A stretch of 64,000 nucleotides of DNA from Lachnospiraceae bacterium (GTDB lineage: Bacteria > Bacillota > Clostridia > Lachnospirales > Lachnospiraceae), in contig JAFLTC010000008.1 of the NCBI GenBank assembly GCA_022510615.1, forward strand, positions 1 through 64,000, in the 5' to 3' direction. The position numbers were made by a program, and so were the translations under genes. The notes under the pieces were generated by a model. It did no database searches. It was not told where the DNA came from and saw nothing but the letters and a program-made list of their open reading frames with translations. Below are positions 26,448-36,741 of the stretch, one piece after another; positions within the stretch are counted from its first letter, which is position 1; each line of letters starts with the position of its first letter.

Positions 26448-28703
26448 CTATTTTCCGAATACCGTCTCCACCACCTTGCGGGTAGCATTTCCATCTTCCC
26501 AGGCACAGTATTTCTCGTAAAATCTATCGTATTTCTCTTTGTACTGTTTTTCAATCTCCGGCAGATTTCGCAGAGCATTCAGTACCTCATCCGTGTCAAA
26601 CAACATTGGTCCCGGCAGCTCCTCCTCTACGTCCACATAAAAGCCGCGCAGGACGCTCCGATATTTTTCCAGGTCATAAGTAAAAAACAACATCGGCCTT
26701 CTCAGGTTTGCATAGTCAAAAAACACAGAGGAATAATCGGTAATCAGCACATCGGAAATGAGATACAGTCTCGCAATATCATTGTACTGACTTACATTAT
26801 AGGCAAAACCGTCATAGGGCGACAAATCCAGATTATCCACGACAAAATAATGGGTACGCAGAAGAAGCACATATTCATCCCCCAACTCCCGCTTCAATTT
26901 ATCCATATCCAGCTGCAGGGTAAATTTGTACTGAGCCGAAGCATAAAATTCATCGTCCCGCCAGGTCGGCGCATACAAAATCACTTTCTTTTTCTGGTCG
27001 ATACCAAGCTCATTCTTGATTTCTGCCGTCAGGGCAGATTTGTCTTCCAGATGGAGAATATCGTTGCGGGGATATCCGGTTTCCAGCATTTTTCCATCAT
27101 ACATGAAAGCATGTCGGAATACCTCCTCAGAAAACTTGTTTGGTGCCACAAGATAGTCCCAGGAACGGGTCTGAATATAAAACTGCTTTTTGTAAAGAGG
27201 AGAAGCCGTCGTCACCTCATCCATATCAAATACCAGTTTTTTCAGAGGCGTGCCATGCCAGGTCTCCAAAAAGACATTGCCCTTCCTCTTGATGAAGTAC
27301 TGGGGCTGGCGGCCGTTAAATACAATGTATTTTACCCGGGCCATATAGTAAAAATACCGAAGGCTGAACCGTATTACCTTTTTCGACGGATACGGCAGTT
27401 TTTCCTCCCTCTTTCTTTTCCTGCTGGAAAAAATCCAGACATATTTATATTCCCCCGGATAGTTCTGGTTCAAATACTCAAATATGTATTTCGGGCTGTC
27501 CGAGTAGTTCCTTCCAAAAAAACTCTCCAAAAGTACCACATTATCCATCATTTTCATCCGGCTGAACACCTTGCGGTACAAATACTTGCGCAGGGCTGAG
27601 CGGCTTGTCAGGACACGGCACAGGGTCTGAAGAGAACTGTGGCGGCTGACCCGCTTTGCAATTTTTGCAGGCGCCTCTTTTGCCGATGCCTTCAACAGAC
27701 GTCGGGTATAAACCATGGATCTCTTTTTGGCAGCCCTGGTAATCAGGGGCAGACATTTGGATGCCTGATTATAAATCTCCTTGGCATCTTTTTGGTCAGC
27801 CGTAATATAAAAAGGTGCAATCTTTTTTGCATAATATTTGATAAATTTGCGGTCCAGTCCAATTTCTGCTTCCTCCCGTCCCTGCACGAGCTCCTTCATT
27901 GTCAAATAGGCACGTATTCCCTCAGAGAGCTTCTTTTTATCATCCAAAATCTGGCTCAGAGATGGCAGATTAATCGGATCATTGTGTTTTCTCTTAATAT
28001 AGAGGATTTTGGGAACAAATCCTATATTCTCCGTGCCGCACAGCAGTAACATAGCATACGGCAAATCGGCATAGTAGGTATAATCCTCCTCAAACAGGTA
28101 ACCCCTCTCCTGAATATATTCCTTGCGTACTAACATTCCCAAAACGGTGATATCCTGAAAGAAAGAACAGTTATGAAACAGCATATGAAAGGTCTGCAGC
28201 CATTCACTGTCCGGTTCCTGCAGCTCCGGCCCATCATAATCCGCCTCAAAATCTGGTTCCTCATCGTCCTCCTCAATGCTCTTGCCGGTATTCTGTGCAT
28301 AGAGCTGCTTACCATTATCGTAATACACTCTCCGTCCATACCAGGTATTAGCATGTTTTGCACACACCACGTCTTTTCCCTCCGCCTGGGCCAGCATCTC
28401 CTCCAGCGCATAGGTTTCCAGATAGTCGTCACAGTCCAGAAACAGCACGTACTCACCCTGGCTGTTCCGGATACCCATATTCCGGGCTACGGCGGTACCC
28501 TGTCCTTCCGTCAGTTCCAATACCGTCAGCGGAAACGGACTCTCTTTCACCCGCTCCCTCAGTTCAAGGACAGCTTCACTGTCACAGTGGTCACAGACAA
28601 CAATGGCCTCTAAATCCTGAACGGTCTGGTCTGCCAGACTGTCCAGACAGTCTCCAATATATTTTTTCTCATTATGATAGGGAATGATGACACTGACTTT
28701 CAC
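26448..28703 (-). CDS. Bifunctional GT2 glycosyltransferase / glycerophosphotransferase (paralogue 1)
   Basis: A 751-residue fusion and the most diverged of the three. The GT2 domain has VSVIIPYHNEKKYIGDCLDSL and LFLDCDDYLETYALEEML. An acidic insertion with EEDDEEPDFEADYDGPE lies near residues 145-160. The glycerophosphotransferase domain has FGRNYSDSPKYIFEYL, WHGTPLKKL, YAPTWRDDEFYAS and TDYSSVFFDYANLRRP. The start is GTG with GGAGG seven bases upstream. It begins 44 bp after leuS. Confidence 0.9.
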   Translation of the reverse strand: MKVSVIIPYHNEKKYIGDCLDSLADQTVQDLEAIVVCDHCDSEAVLELRERVKESPFPLTVLELTEGQGTAVARNMGIRNSQGEYVLFLDCDDYLETYALEEMLAQAEGKDVVCAKHANTWYGRRVYYDNGKQLYAQNTGKSIEEDDEEPDFEADYDGPELQEPDSEWLQTFHMLFHNCSFFQDITVLGMLVRKEYIQERGYLFEEDYTYYADLPYAMLLLCGTENIGFVPKILYIKRKHNDPINLPSLSQILDDKKKLSEGIRAYLTMKELVQGREEAEIGLDRKFIKYYAKKIAPFYITADQKDAKEIYNQASKCLPLITRAAKKRSMVYTRRLLKASAKEAPAKIAKRVSRHSSLQTLCRVLTSRSALRKYLYRKVFSRMKMMDNVVLLESFFGRNYSDSPKYIFEYLNQNYPGEYKYVWIFSSRKRKREEKLPYPSKKVIRFSLRYFYYMARVKYIVFNGRQPQYFIKRKGNVFLETWHGTPLKKLVFDMDEVTTASPLYKKQFYIQTRSWDYLVAPNKFSEEVFRHAFMYDGKMLETGYPRNDILHLEDKSALTAEIKNELGIDQKKKVILYAPTWRDDEFYASAQYKFTLQLDMDKLKRELGDEYVLLLRTHYFVVDNLDLSPYDGFAYNVSQYNDIARLYLISDVLITDYSSVFFDYANLRRPMLFFTYDLEKYRSVLRGFYVDVEEELPGPMLFDTDEVLNALRNLPEIEKQYKEKYDRFYEKYCAWEDGNATRKVVETVFGK

Positions 28704-28747
28704 TTGTTACCCTCCATCTCTGTAATAATAGGAATCCGGTTTATGGT

Positions 28748-31156
28748 TTATTTTACTACGATATTGATAATACGGCCCGGAACATAAATTTCTTTCACAA
28801 TATTTTTACCTTCCAGTTTGTCCGCTATGGCCTCTTTCCCGGCAGCCAATGCTTCCTCCTTGGAGGCATCAATGGCGATGGAGACAGTTCCGCGTACCTT
28901 GCCATTTACCTGTACGCCGATTTCCTGCACTTGTTCCACGGTCTTTGCCTCGTCATATGCCGGCCATGCGCTCTGGTACAGTCTTCCCTCATAATTCATA
29001 AGACTCCACAATTCCTCGGTAATGTGCGGAGCCACCGGGTTCAAAAGAATCAGTAACGTCTTAAATTCATCCCGGGTTACCGTACCTTCTTTATAAAAGT
29101 CATTAATCAATGCCATCATGGCGGCAATGGCCGTATTATATTTTAAAGATTCAAAGTCATTACTTACCTTCTTGATGGTCTGATGCATTTTGGTTTCCAT
29201 GGAAGCGCGGTAACCGGTTTCCTCCGTTACCATATCCTTTAACTTCCATACACGATCCAGAAAACGGCGGCATCCTTTTACGCCGTCATCGGACCAGGCA
29301 GCGGCGGCATCAAAAGCTCCGATAAACATTTCATAAGTACGAAGAGTATCGGCCCCGTAATCACGAATAATATCGTCAGGATTGACAACATTACCACGGG
29401 ACTTACTCATCTTCTCGCCGTTTTCTCCCAGAATCATACCATGGGAGGTTCTCTTCTGATATGGTTCCTTTGTCGGCACAACGCCCTGATCGTACAAAAA
29501 CTTATGCCAGAAACGGGAGTACAGAAGATGCAGGGTAGTATGCTCCATACCACCATTATACCAGTCTATCGGCAACCAGTATTTCAGTGCTTCTTGACTT
29601 GCCAGCGCCTCTTTGTTTTTCGGGTCAATATAGCGGAGGAAATACCAGGAAGAACCTGCCCACTGAGGCATGGTATCCGTTTCTCTTTCCGCCTTTCCAC
29701 CACAACAAGGACAGGTGGTTTCTACCCAGGATCGGATATTGGCAATCGGGGACTCCCCATTATCCGTCGGCATATAATTATCTACTTCCGGCAATTCCAG
29801 AGGAAGTTCCTCCTCCGGCACCGGAACATAACCACATTTTTCACATTTTACAATCGGAATCGGCTCACCCCAGTAACGCTGTCTGGAAAATACCCAGTCC
29901 CGGAGCTTAAAGTTTTTCTTCGCCGTTCCCACGCCTTCCTTTGTCAGCCATTCCACAATAGCTTCCTTCGCTTCCGCCACGGATTTTCCGCTTAAAAAGC
30001 CGGAATTAACAAGAGTTCCTGTCGCCACATCCGTAAAGGCCTCCTCTTCTACATTTCCACCGGCAATTACTTCAATAATCGGAAGGTCAAACTTTTTAGC
30101 AAATTCCCAGTCACGGGTATCGTGGGCCGGTACCGCCATAATCGCACCGGTTCCATAGCTCATCAGTACATAGTCGGAAACCCAGACAGGGATTTCCTTT
30201 CCGTTTACCGGATTCACTGCACTAAGTCCATCAATGGCCACACCGGTTTTATCCTTGGCAAGTTCTGTCCGCTCAAAATCCGATTTTCTTGCTGCCTGTT
30301 CCCGATACTCCACAATGGCATCCCAGTTCTTAATCTCATCTTTATATTTGTCCAGATACGGATGCTCCGGTGATACAACCATGTAAGTAACACCAAATAA
30401 GGTATCCGGTCTGGTTGTATAAATTCTCAACTTTTCCTCTTTGTCTTTCAGAGCAAAGTCTACCTCTGCCCCGTGAGAACGTCCAATCCAGTTTTTCTGG
30501 GATACTTTGACACGCTCAATATAATCCAGTCCGTCCAAATCGTCAATGAGCTGATCCGCATATTCTGTAATTTTTAACATCCACTGACTCTTTACTTTCC
30601 GGACAACCGGACTGCCACAGCGCTCACAGACGCCGTTTACCACTTCCTCATTGGCGAGTCCGCATTTACAGGACGTACACCAGTTAATCGGCATCTCTGT
30701 CTTATAAGCAAGCCCTGCTTTATATAATTTCAGAAAAATCCACTGGGTCCATTTGTAATATTCCGGGTCCGTCGTATTGACTTCCCTCTCCCAGTCAAAG
30801 GAATAGCCTAACGCCTGTAGCTGCTTCTTAAAACGCCCAACGTTATTTTTCGTCACTTCCTTTGGATGCACTTTATTTTTAATGGCATAGTTTTCGGTCG
30901 GAAGACCAAACGCATCCCAACCCATTGGATACAGAACATTATATCCCTGCATTCTTCTTTTTCTCGCTACGATATCAAGGGCTGTATATGGTCTTGGGTG
31001 CCCCACATGAAGTCCCTGTCCCGATGGGTAGGGAAACTCTACCAGGGCGTAATATTTCGGCTTTGTAAAATCATCGGTAGCCTGAAATGCTTTTTCCTCC
31101 TCCCAGACCTTCTGCCATTTCTTTTCAATCTCTTTTGGATTATAACTCTGACTCAT
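28748..31156 (-). CDS. leuS: Leucyl-tRNA synthetase
   Basis: Class I aminoacyl-tRNA synthetase that charges tRNA-Leu and edits mischarged products. The HIGH-like motif is [12 protein letters not shown], a zinc-binding [13 protein letters not shown]...CERCG lies before the CP1 editing domain, the editing domain contains TTRPDTLFG and [10 protein letters not shown], and KMSKS is in [15 protein letters not shown] at 31156 is chosen because GAGGAAGA precedes it; the ORF-track start four codons upstream has no ribosome site. No T-box leader is visible: the gap to the upstream gene is only 36 bp. Confidence 0.97.
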   Translation of the reverse strand: MSQSYNPKEIEKKWQKVWEEEKAFQATDDFTKPKYYALVEFPYPSGQGLHVGHPRPYTALDIVARKRRMQGYNVLYPMGWDAFGLPTENYAIKNKVHPKEVTKNNVGRFKKQLQALGYSFDWEREVNTTDPEYYKWTQWIFLKLYKAGLAYKTEMPINWCTSCKCGLANEEVVNGVCERCGSPVVRKVKSQWMLKITEYADQLIDDLDGLDYIERVKVSQKNWIGRSHGAEVDFALKDKEEKLRIYTTRPDTLFGVTYMVVSPEHPYLDKYKDEIKNWDAIVEYREQAARKSDFERTELAKDKTGVAIDGLSAVNPVNGKEIPVWVSDYVLMSYGTGAIMAVPAHDTRDWEFAKKFDLPIIEVIAGGNVEEEAFTDVATGTLVNSGFLSGKSVAEAKEAIVEWLTKEGVGTAKKNFKLRDWVFSRQRYWGEPIPIVKCEKCGYVPVPEEELPLELPEVDNYMPTDNGESPIANIRSWVETTCPCCGGKAERETDTMPQWAGSSWYFLRYIDPKNKEALASQEALKYWLPIDWYNGGMEHTTLHLLYSRFWHKFLYDQGVVPTKEPYQKRTSHGMILGENGEKMSKSRGNVVNPDDIIRDYGADTLRTYEMFIGAFDAAAAWSDDGVKGCRRFLDRVWKLKDMVTEETGYRASMETKMHQTIKKVSNDFESLKYNTAIAAMMALINDFYKEGTVTRDEFKTLLILLNPVAPHITEELWSLMNYEGRLYQSAWPAYDEAKTVEQVQEIGVQVNGKVRGTVSIAIDASKEEALAAGKEAIADKLEGKNIVKEIYVPGRIINIVVK

Positions 31157-31192
31157 ATTCTTCCTCATTTCTGCGGGTGCTCGCCGCTGATG

Positions 31193-32851
31193 TTATTCAC
31201 TTGCTTGTTCTTCCGGCTCTTCTGTCACCTGAACCGTTGCTTTCAGCTTCGGAATCGTTCCTATCCAGCCGGATGGAAGAGTAACCGTTCCTGTCACCTC
31301 ATAGCTGCCCGGCTTACTTTCATCGTAGGCAGCACAACTCCATGTGACGGTCGCCTGTGCCGTATTTCCATAAGCATCGGCAATCGTTACCGAAGACGGT
31401 AGTTTCTCTGCCACTACAGTTTCCCACGAGGTTCCCGTTGTCACACTTGCCTCGCGAATAGCCGAGGTTACCTTTGCATACCGATAAACAACGGTAATGG
31501 TATAGCTGGCACTAATATTGCTTCCGTCCTTTGTCGTGGCTGTAATCGTAACGGTTCCACTCTTTAGTGCCTTCACACTTCCCGAGCTGCTCACAGACGC
31601 CACCGCCGGATTACTGGAGCGATACGTCAGGCTCCGGTTGGAAACCGTGGAAGGCTTCAAGGTAGCATGAAGCTGCATCGCATTTCCTACGGTCAGAACC
31701 TTTCCTGCCGCCGTAAGACTTAATCCTGTAGCATACTGGCGCACCGTAACCGTACAGGAATTCACGGTACCGGATCCATCTGCCGCCTTGACGGTAATCA
31801 CTGCTGTACCGGCCTTTTGCGCCCTTACAACACCCTTCTTAGAAACTGTTGCCACAGATGGATTGGAAGAAGTATATATTACCTTCTTTGACGTGGCTGT
31901 CTTTGGCTTAATTTTCTTTACCTTCAGTGTAAATTTAGCCGCCGAGGCTTTCCCGCCCAGATAAAGGGTCTTGGACCTATGGTTCAACGTAATGGAACTT
32001 ACTGACACTTTCGTCAGTACTTTATATACAACAGTTACCTTTGCTTTATGTTTGATTTCATCGGTAATACTATAGGTTACTTTATATTTCCCCGGTTTGT
32101 TCGTATCGATCTTTTTCACTTTTTTATACTTCGTTTTCTTATCCATCTTATAATAAATTTTTGTTCTAAGAAGATCTTTCGCATTAAAGCCCGTGGAGTT
32201 TTTTACTTTAATGCCTTTCATAACATTAAATTTGGAGCCATAGGCAATGCTTTTACTCTTTGCCCCTTTTATCGTTGGCTTTTTATTCCGATATGGATTT
32301 TCCGGATCCGGGTCTGTCGGATCCCATCCTGAATATCCCGACACCTTAATTGCTCTCGGCTTACCGAGAGGACCTGGATTTTTCGATTTATATATAATAA
32401 CCTTTGTACCGGTAGGGCAATTATCAAAAATCCATTTGGCATCTGCCACCGTCAGACGAACACAGCCATGAGAAGCTATTGACCCCAGTCGATTGTACTG
32501 AATATAGGACTGGCTGTCTTTTGTCTGCTGGTGATACCAGACAGAATGAAAAAGAAACCCTTTATAAATCCGGGTACAATACTGTCCATAACTTGGCCCA
32601 TCTAATAAATGCCAGCGCAGCTTCTCCTGTAGATGAAAGGTACCTAACGGCGTTGCTGACCCTGCCGAACAGACAAACGCCTTATAAGCTTTATATTTTC
32701 CACCTTTGTACTTATAAATCGTCACTACATTCTGCTGTTTGTTTATTTTAATCATATAAGGATTTGCCGCATGGGCTTCTGTTTTATTTACCACGCCACA
32801 AGTCACAAACAAAAGCAGAGTGAACAAAATAATTGTTATACTTTTTTTCAT
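31193..32851 (-). CDS. Secreted L,D-transpeptidase with Ig-like domains
   Basis: A 552-residue exported protein. A signal peptide ends near AEAHA-like residues 24-29, and the YkuD domain (about residues 30-155) has the catalytic motif SHGCVRL at residues 127-133 (Cys130). It would form 3-3 peptidoglycan cross-links or attach proteins to peptidoglycan. The rest is a chain of Ig-like modules: a cadherin/PKD-like segment with KYKVTYSITDE, two BIG2-type repeats (YTSSNPSVATVSKKGVV and YRSSNPAVASVSSSGSV), and a C-terminal group-4 type Ig domain. GGAGG precedes the ATG. It heads the long minus-strand run containing leuS. Confidence 0.92.
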   Translation of the reverse strand: MKKSITIILFTLLLFVTCGVVNKTEAHAANPYMIKINKQQNVVTIYKYKGGKYKAYKAFVCSAGSATPLGTFHLQEKLRWHLLDGPSYGQYCTRIYKGFLFHSVWYHQQTKDSQSYIQYNRLGSIASHGCVRLTVADAKWIFDNCPTGTKVIIYKSKNPGPLGKPRAIKVSGYSGWDPTDPDPENPYRNKKPTIKGAKSKSIAYGSKFNVMKGIKVKNSTGFNAKDLLRTKIYYKMDKKTKYKKVKKIDTNKPGKYKVTYSITDEIKHKAKVTVVYKVLTKVSVSSITLNHRSKTLYLGGKASAAKFTLKVKKIKPKTATSKKVIYTSSNPSVATVSKKGVVRAQKAGTAVITVKAADGSGTVNSCTVTVRQYATGLSLTAAGKVLTVGNAMQLHATLKPSTVSNRSLTYRSSNPAVASVSSSGSVKALKSGTVTITATTKDGSNISASYTITVVYRYAKVTSAIREASVTTGTSWETVVAEKLPSSVTIADAYGNTAQATVTWSCAAYDESKPGSYEVTGTVTLPSGWIGTIPKLKATVQVTEEPEEQASE

Positions 32852-33003
32852 ATATAACCTCCAGACTGCCTACTGTTTTCAGCATTAATAATACAAAAAA
32901 GCATACGTTTTAATAATACCAATCTACCTAGTCTTTGTCAAGAATACTTCCCCTTTACCGGGCATAGATTATAGTAACTATTACAGAACAATCTGGTATA
33001 AAT

Positions 33004-33615
33004 ATGTCATTTGTAGAAAATATGATAAACCAGTATGGCCTGTCCGCCATGTTTTTACTTATTTTACTGGAATATGCCTGCTTCCCTGTATCCAGTGAAA
33101 TCATACTGCCCTTAGCCGGTCTGGTAGGGGCACGCTCCCACATGCCCTTTATTACCCTTGTACTGGCAAGCACGGCAGCCGGTCTTTTTGGCACCGGCAT
33201 TACCTATCTGGTCGGACGGATCGGAGGCTCTCCTCTGTTAGAAAAGATTATGAAACGGTTTCCTTCCTTTGAAAAACCAATTCTCGCTTCCTACCGTACC
33301 TTTGGCAATCATGGAAAAAGTGCAGTCTTTCTTAGTCGCATCATCCCTCTTTGCCGAACCTATATCGGATTTGTCGCCGGTGCTATGAAACAGCCGCCTG
33401 CCAGTTATTTTTTCTGCTCTGCTTTCGGCATCCTGTTGTGGAACAGTCTGCTTACCAGTCTGGGTTATTACTTTTATCAGCATCAGGATGTATTTTTTCT
33501 CTACTTTAACCGGTACAAAAAATGGATTCTCATCTGTGGAAGTCTGCTTTTATTATTGATTCTTTTTTGTAATATCAGCTCCCGCTGCAAAAAAAGCGAA
33601 GAAAACCGAGAATAA
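33004..33615 (+). CDS. DedA family membrane protein
   Basis: A 203-residue polytopic protein of the DedA/VTT family, whose members support lipid-carrier recycling and envelope homeostasis. Characteristic parts are the N-terminal LEYACFPVSSEIILPLAG and the loop RIIPLCRTYIGFVAGAMKQP with conserved Arg, Pro and Gly. There is no clear Shine-Dalgarno before the ATG; the sequence upstream is TATAAAT, so the start or promoter placement is uncertain. Its 3' end overlaps the convergent ytaF gene by 41 bp. Confidence 0.9.
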   Translation: MSFVENMINQYGLSAMFLLILLEYACFPVSSEIILPLAGLVGARSHMPFITLVLASTAAGLFGTGITYLVGRIGGSPLLEKIMKRFPSFEKPILASYRTFGNHGKSAVFLSRIIPLCRTYIGFVAGAMKQPPASYFFCSAFGILLWNSLLTSLGYYFYQHQDVFFLYFNRYKKWILICGSLLLLLILFCNISSRCKKSEENRE

Positions 33616-34114
33616 TAAGGATTCCTCCACCAATGCCATTGATTCGCCGCAGATTGCAAAACACTCTGGTTCCCAAGGTCAGAAAAACACCTCCGGCAAG
33701 TGCTGTCAAAAAGGGAAAAACATATGCTGTTCTTCCGTAACCGGTTATACCAAAACCAGCACTGATCGAGTCCAATGCCAGCGTAAGTCCCAACACCATT
33801 CCTTCCCATGGCTCCAAAACGTGGGAGGCATCCCTGTCATAGTCTGCGGTTTTATTTTCGCCCAAAGCGTTCCAGAGTGTCCTGCTGCCCAGAAAAATTA
33901 GTATGGCAGCACCGCCTATCCGAAACAGTTCATCTGGCACAAAATCCACCAGCCGTTCCCCGGCTGCCACGGCAAAAAGGGTCAATATGCCATTCATAAA
34001 GGCAATGATCAGTCTGGTGCTCCAGGGTATCCGGATTCCCGACACGGCATATGCCATTCCGATTCCCAGCGTATCCAGACTGACAGAAACAGCCAGCAAC
34101 ATAATCAAACCCAT
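33575..34114 (-). CDS. ytaF: YtaF/MntP-like sporulation or metal-efflux membrane protein
   Basis: A 179-residue protein of five to six membrane segments with two repeated motifs, VSVSLDTLGIGMAYAV and LTLALDSISAGFGITGYG, the paired aspartate-containing helices of the MntP/YtaF group. Relatives export manganese (MntP) or are induced during sporulation (YtaF); which role applies is not shown. GGGAG precedes the ATG. The last 41 bases overlap the 3' end of the DedA gene on the other strand. Confidence 0.8.
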   Translation of the reverse strand: MGLIMLLAVSVSLDTLGIGMAYAVSGIRIPWSTRLIIAFMNGILTLFAVAAGERLVDFVPDELFRIGGAAILIFLGSRTLWNALGENKTADYDRDASHVLEPWEGMVLGLTLALDSISAGFGITGYGRTAYVFPFLTALAGGVFLTLGTRVFCNLRRINGIGGGILIILGFLRFFCSGS

Positions 34115-34202
34115 AGAAATCTCCCGTTTTTTATTTCTATTCTATGTAAAGAAAGTAAAATGGGAAGATAATTCGACAAAATATTGAAAAGGAGCAATTA
34201 CC

Positions 34203-36728
34203 ATGGAATGGTATACACTGAGCATACCACAGTTTATCCGGGAAACCGGATGCCGCACAGAACAGGGTCTGTCGGAAAAGGAGGTAATCAAACGGCGGCG
34301 TCAGTATGGCCTGAATGAGCTGGAGCAAAAAAAGGGTCCCGGTCTTGCTGCCCGTTTTTTCGGCCAGTTTAAGGATTTTATGATTATTACCCTCTTAGCG
34401 GCCGCCCTGATTTCCTTTTTAGCCTCCTGTAGCAGGGGACATGCGGATTTTACCGATCCGTGTATTATTCTGGCCATCGTCATACTCAATGCCGTTATCG
34501 GGGTGTTTCAAGAACAAAAGGCAGAGCATTCTTTAGAGGCATTGCGTTCTTTGCAGACACCGGAGGCAGTTGTACTGAGAGAGGGAAGGCGAAAAACCAT
34601 TCCCTCAAATGAACTGGTTCCCGGTGATATTGTCTGTCTGGAGACCGGGAATCTTGTTCCGGCAGATGGGCGGCTTTTGTCCTGTCACAGCCTGTCAACC
34701 GAGGAATCGGCACTGACAGGAGAAACCGGCACCGTGGAAAAAAATACGGAGGCCATCCACTCCTCTTCTGTTTCCATCGGAGACCGGAAAAATTTTGTAT
34801 TCTCCGGCACTATGGTCACTACAGGCAGAGGGACTTTCTATGTCACAGATACCGGTATGAGTACCCAGATTGGACACATAGCCGGACTTCTCGCTGAGGA
34901 AGAAGCACCGGAAACTCCTCTGACCAAGAAACTGAATAAAACCGGGAAATTTCTCGGCTTTCTGGCACTGGCTATATGTGCCCTTGTATTTTTCCTTGGC
35001 ATTCGTAAGGAACAGCCGATTTTTTCCATGTTTATGACCTCCGTAAGCCTCGGAGTGGCTGCCATCCCGGAAAGTCTACCGGCCCTCGTTACTATTATGC
35101 TCTCTTTAGGCGTGGAGCGTATGGCAAAAAAGAATGCCATTATCCGTCACCTTCCAGCGGTGGAAACTCTCGGCAGTGCCACCGTCATTTGCTCCGACAA
35201 AACAGGAACTCTGACAGAAAATAAAATGACCGTACGGGATTTTTTCTGTTTTTGTGAGCCTGCCTATTTAGCCCGGCTTTTTGTCCTCTGTAATGACAAA
35301 ACCGGACCAATGGAGGAGGCACTGATCCATTTTGCATCCCAGCATGGCATTTCCTATGAAGCGGAAAATAGTGCGTCTCCTCGTATTTTTGAACTTCCCT
35401 TTGATTCCGGGCGAAAGAAAATGACTACCTTGCATAACACTCCGAAGGGTTATCTTTCCATTACTAAAGGAGCACCGGAAATTCTTTTGGAGGATTCCGC
35501 TTTTTATTACGAAAATGGTTCTGTGCAACCTATGACAAACAGCCGCCGGCAGGAATTTAGGAAACAGGCAGAGTGCTTTGCTTCTCAGGCACTCCGGGTA
35601 CTGGCGGTGACCTTCCGCAATCTTCCTGCCGCCTACAAAAATACTTCTTTAGAAAAGGAACTGGTCTTTGTCGGCTTTGCCGGCTTTATGGACCCTCCGA
35701 GAAAAGAAGCCTTTGATGCCGTGCGAAGATGTAAAGCCGCCGGTATTCTTCCGGTTATGATCACTGGAGACCACAGAATTACGGCTGCCGCCATTGGGAA
35801 AGAATTGGGCATCTGCTCCCATGAGGAAGAGGTCCTTACCGGAAGAGAGCTAGACCTTCTCACCGACAGTGAGCTGGAAAGACAATTAAAGCATTACCGG
35901 GTATTTGCACGGGTATCCCCCTCCCATAAGGTACGACTTGTGAAACTGTACCAGCGTCAGAAAAATGTCGTCGCCATGACCGGTGATGGTGTAAATGATG
36001 CGCCAGCCCTAAAGGCTGCTGATATTGGCTGTGCCATGGGTCTTACCGGTACAGATGTAGCAAAAAACGCAGCCGACATGATATTAATGGATGACAATTT
36101 TTCTACCATTGTTGCCGCCGTACGGGAAGGCCGGGGAATCTTTGATAACATAAAAAAAGCCATACATTTCCTGCTTTCCTGTAACATTGGGGAAATTATG
36201 ACTATTTTTACCGCTATTTTATTTGGACTTGACGTGCCGCTTCTGCCGGTGCAGCTCCTTTTTATCAATCTGGTGACAGACTCCTTCCCGGCACTCTGCC
36301 TCGGAGTAGAACCTCCGGATTCCGATATTATGATGCGCCCTCCGACCCATGCCGGAAAAGGCCTGTTTCATTTCGAATCGGTTTTTCAAATGACAATCGA
36401 GGGAATGTTTATTGGCTCGTTAGCACTGTTTGCCTATGTAGCCGGCAACTCCACAATGTGCTTTGCTGTACTGTCTCTTTCACAGTTAGTACATTCCTTT
36501 AATATGAGAAGCAGCCACTCTTTGGCAAATATTGGTTTTTTCGGAAACAAAAAGCTGTTTTTCAGTGTCCTGCTCTGCATTATCCTTCAATGCAGTGTCA
36601 TTACCGTGCCTGCTCTCCGGAATATTTTCCACACAGTGCCCCTTACCACCATGCAGTGGGGTATGGTTATCGTTTTATCCCTGCTACCCATTCCCCTGGT
36701 AGAACTGGAAAAACGATTACAACGTTAG
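34203..36728 (+). CDS. P-type cation-transporting ATPase, Ca2+ (P2A) type
   Basis: An 841-residue membrane pump. The phosphorylation motif [13 protein letters not shown], the TGES-equivalent [10 protein letters not shown], the hinge [18 protein letters not shown] and the ion-site helix motif [16 protein letters not shown] are visible. The latter matches the PEGLP/PESLP motif of P2A Ca2+ pumps, so Ca2+ export is the likeliest role, with Mn2+ possible. N-terminal cation-ATPase domain and ten-helix layout are complete. GGAG lies 8 bases before the ATG. Confidence 0.92.
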   Translation: MEWYTLSIPQFIRETGCRTEQGLSEKEVIKRRRQYGLNELEQKKGPGLAARFFGQFKDFMIITLLAAALISFLASCSRGHADFTDPCIILAIVILNAVIGVFQEQKAEHSLEALRSLQTPEAVVLREGRRKTIPSNELVPGDIVCLETGNLVPADGRLLSCHSLSTEESALTGETGTVEKNTEAIHSSSVSIGDRKNFVFSGTMVTTGRGTFYVTDTGMSTQIGHIAGLLAEEEAPETPLTKKLNKTGKFLGFLALAICALVFFLGIRKEQPIFSMFMTSVSLGVAAIPESLPALVTIMLSLGVERMAKKNAIIRHLPAVETLGSATVICSDKTGTLTENKMTVRDFFCFCEPAYLARLFVLCNDKTGPMEEALIHFASQHGISYEAENSASPRIFELPFDSGRKKMTTLHNTPKGYLSITKGAPEILLEDSAFYYENGSVQPMTNSRRQEFRKQAECFASQALRVLAVTFRNLPAAYKNTSLEKELVFVGFAGFMDPPRKEAFDAVRRCKAAGILPVMITGDHRITAAAIGKELGICSHEEEVLTGRELDLLTDSELERQLKHYRVFARVSPSHKVRLVKLYQRQKNVVAMTGDGVNDAPALKAADIGCAMGLTGTDVAKNAADMILMDDNFSTIVAAVREGRGIFDNIKKAIHFLLSCNIGEIMTIFTAILFGLDVPLLPVQLLFINLVTDSFPALCLGVEPPDSDIMMRPPTHAGKGLFHFESVFQMTIEGMFIGSLALFAYVAGNSTMCFAVLSLSQLVHSFNMRSSHSLANIGFFGNKKLFFSVLLCIILQCSVITVPALRNIFHTVPLTTMQWGMVIVLSLLPIPLVELEKRLQR

Positions 36729-36741
36729 CATAACAGTGTCA

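Noticed and set aside
26259-27599. 446-codon plus-strand open frame
   Set aside because: It lies wholly opposite two well-supported glycerophosphotransferase fusion genes, has a low-complexity His/Ile/Phe-rich translation and no family resemblance; it is an antisense shadow.
31157-31192. T-box riboswitch before leuS
   Set aside because: Only 36 bp separate leuS from the upstream gene, and no T-box core sequence is present.
33575-33615. Frameshift or misassembly suspected from the DedA/ytaF overlap
   Set aside because: Both C-termini look natural for their families, and a 41 bp convergent overlap is acceptable.
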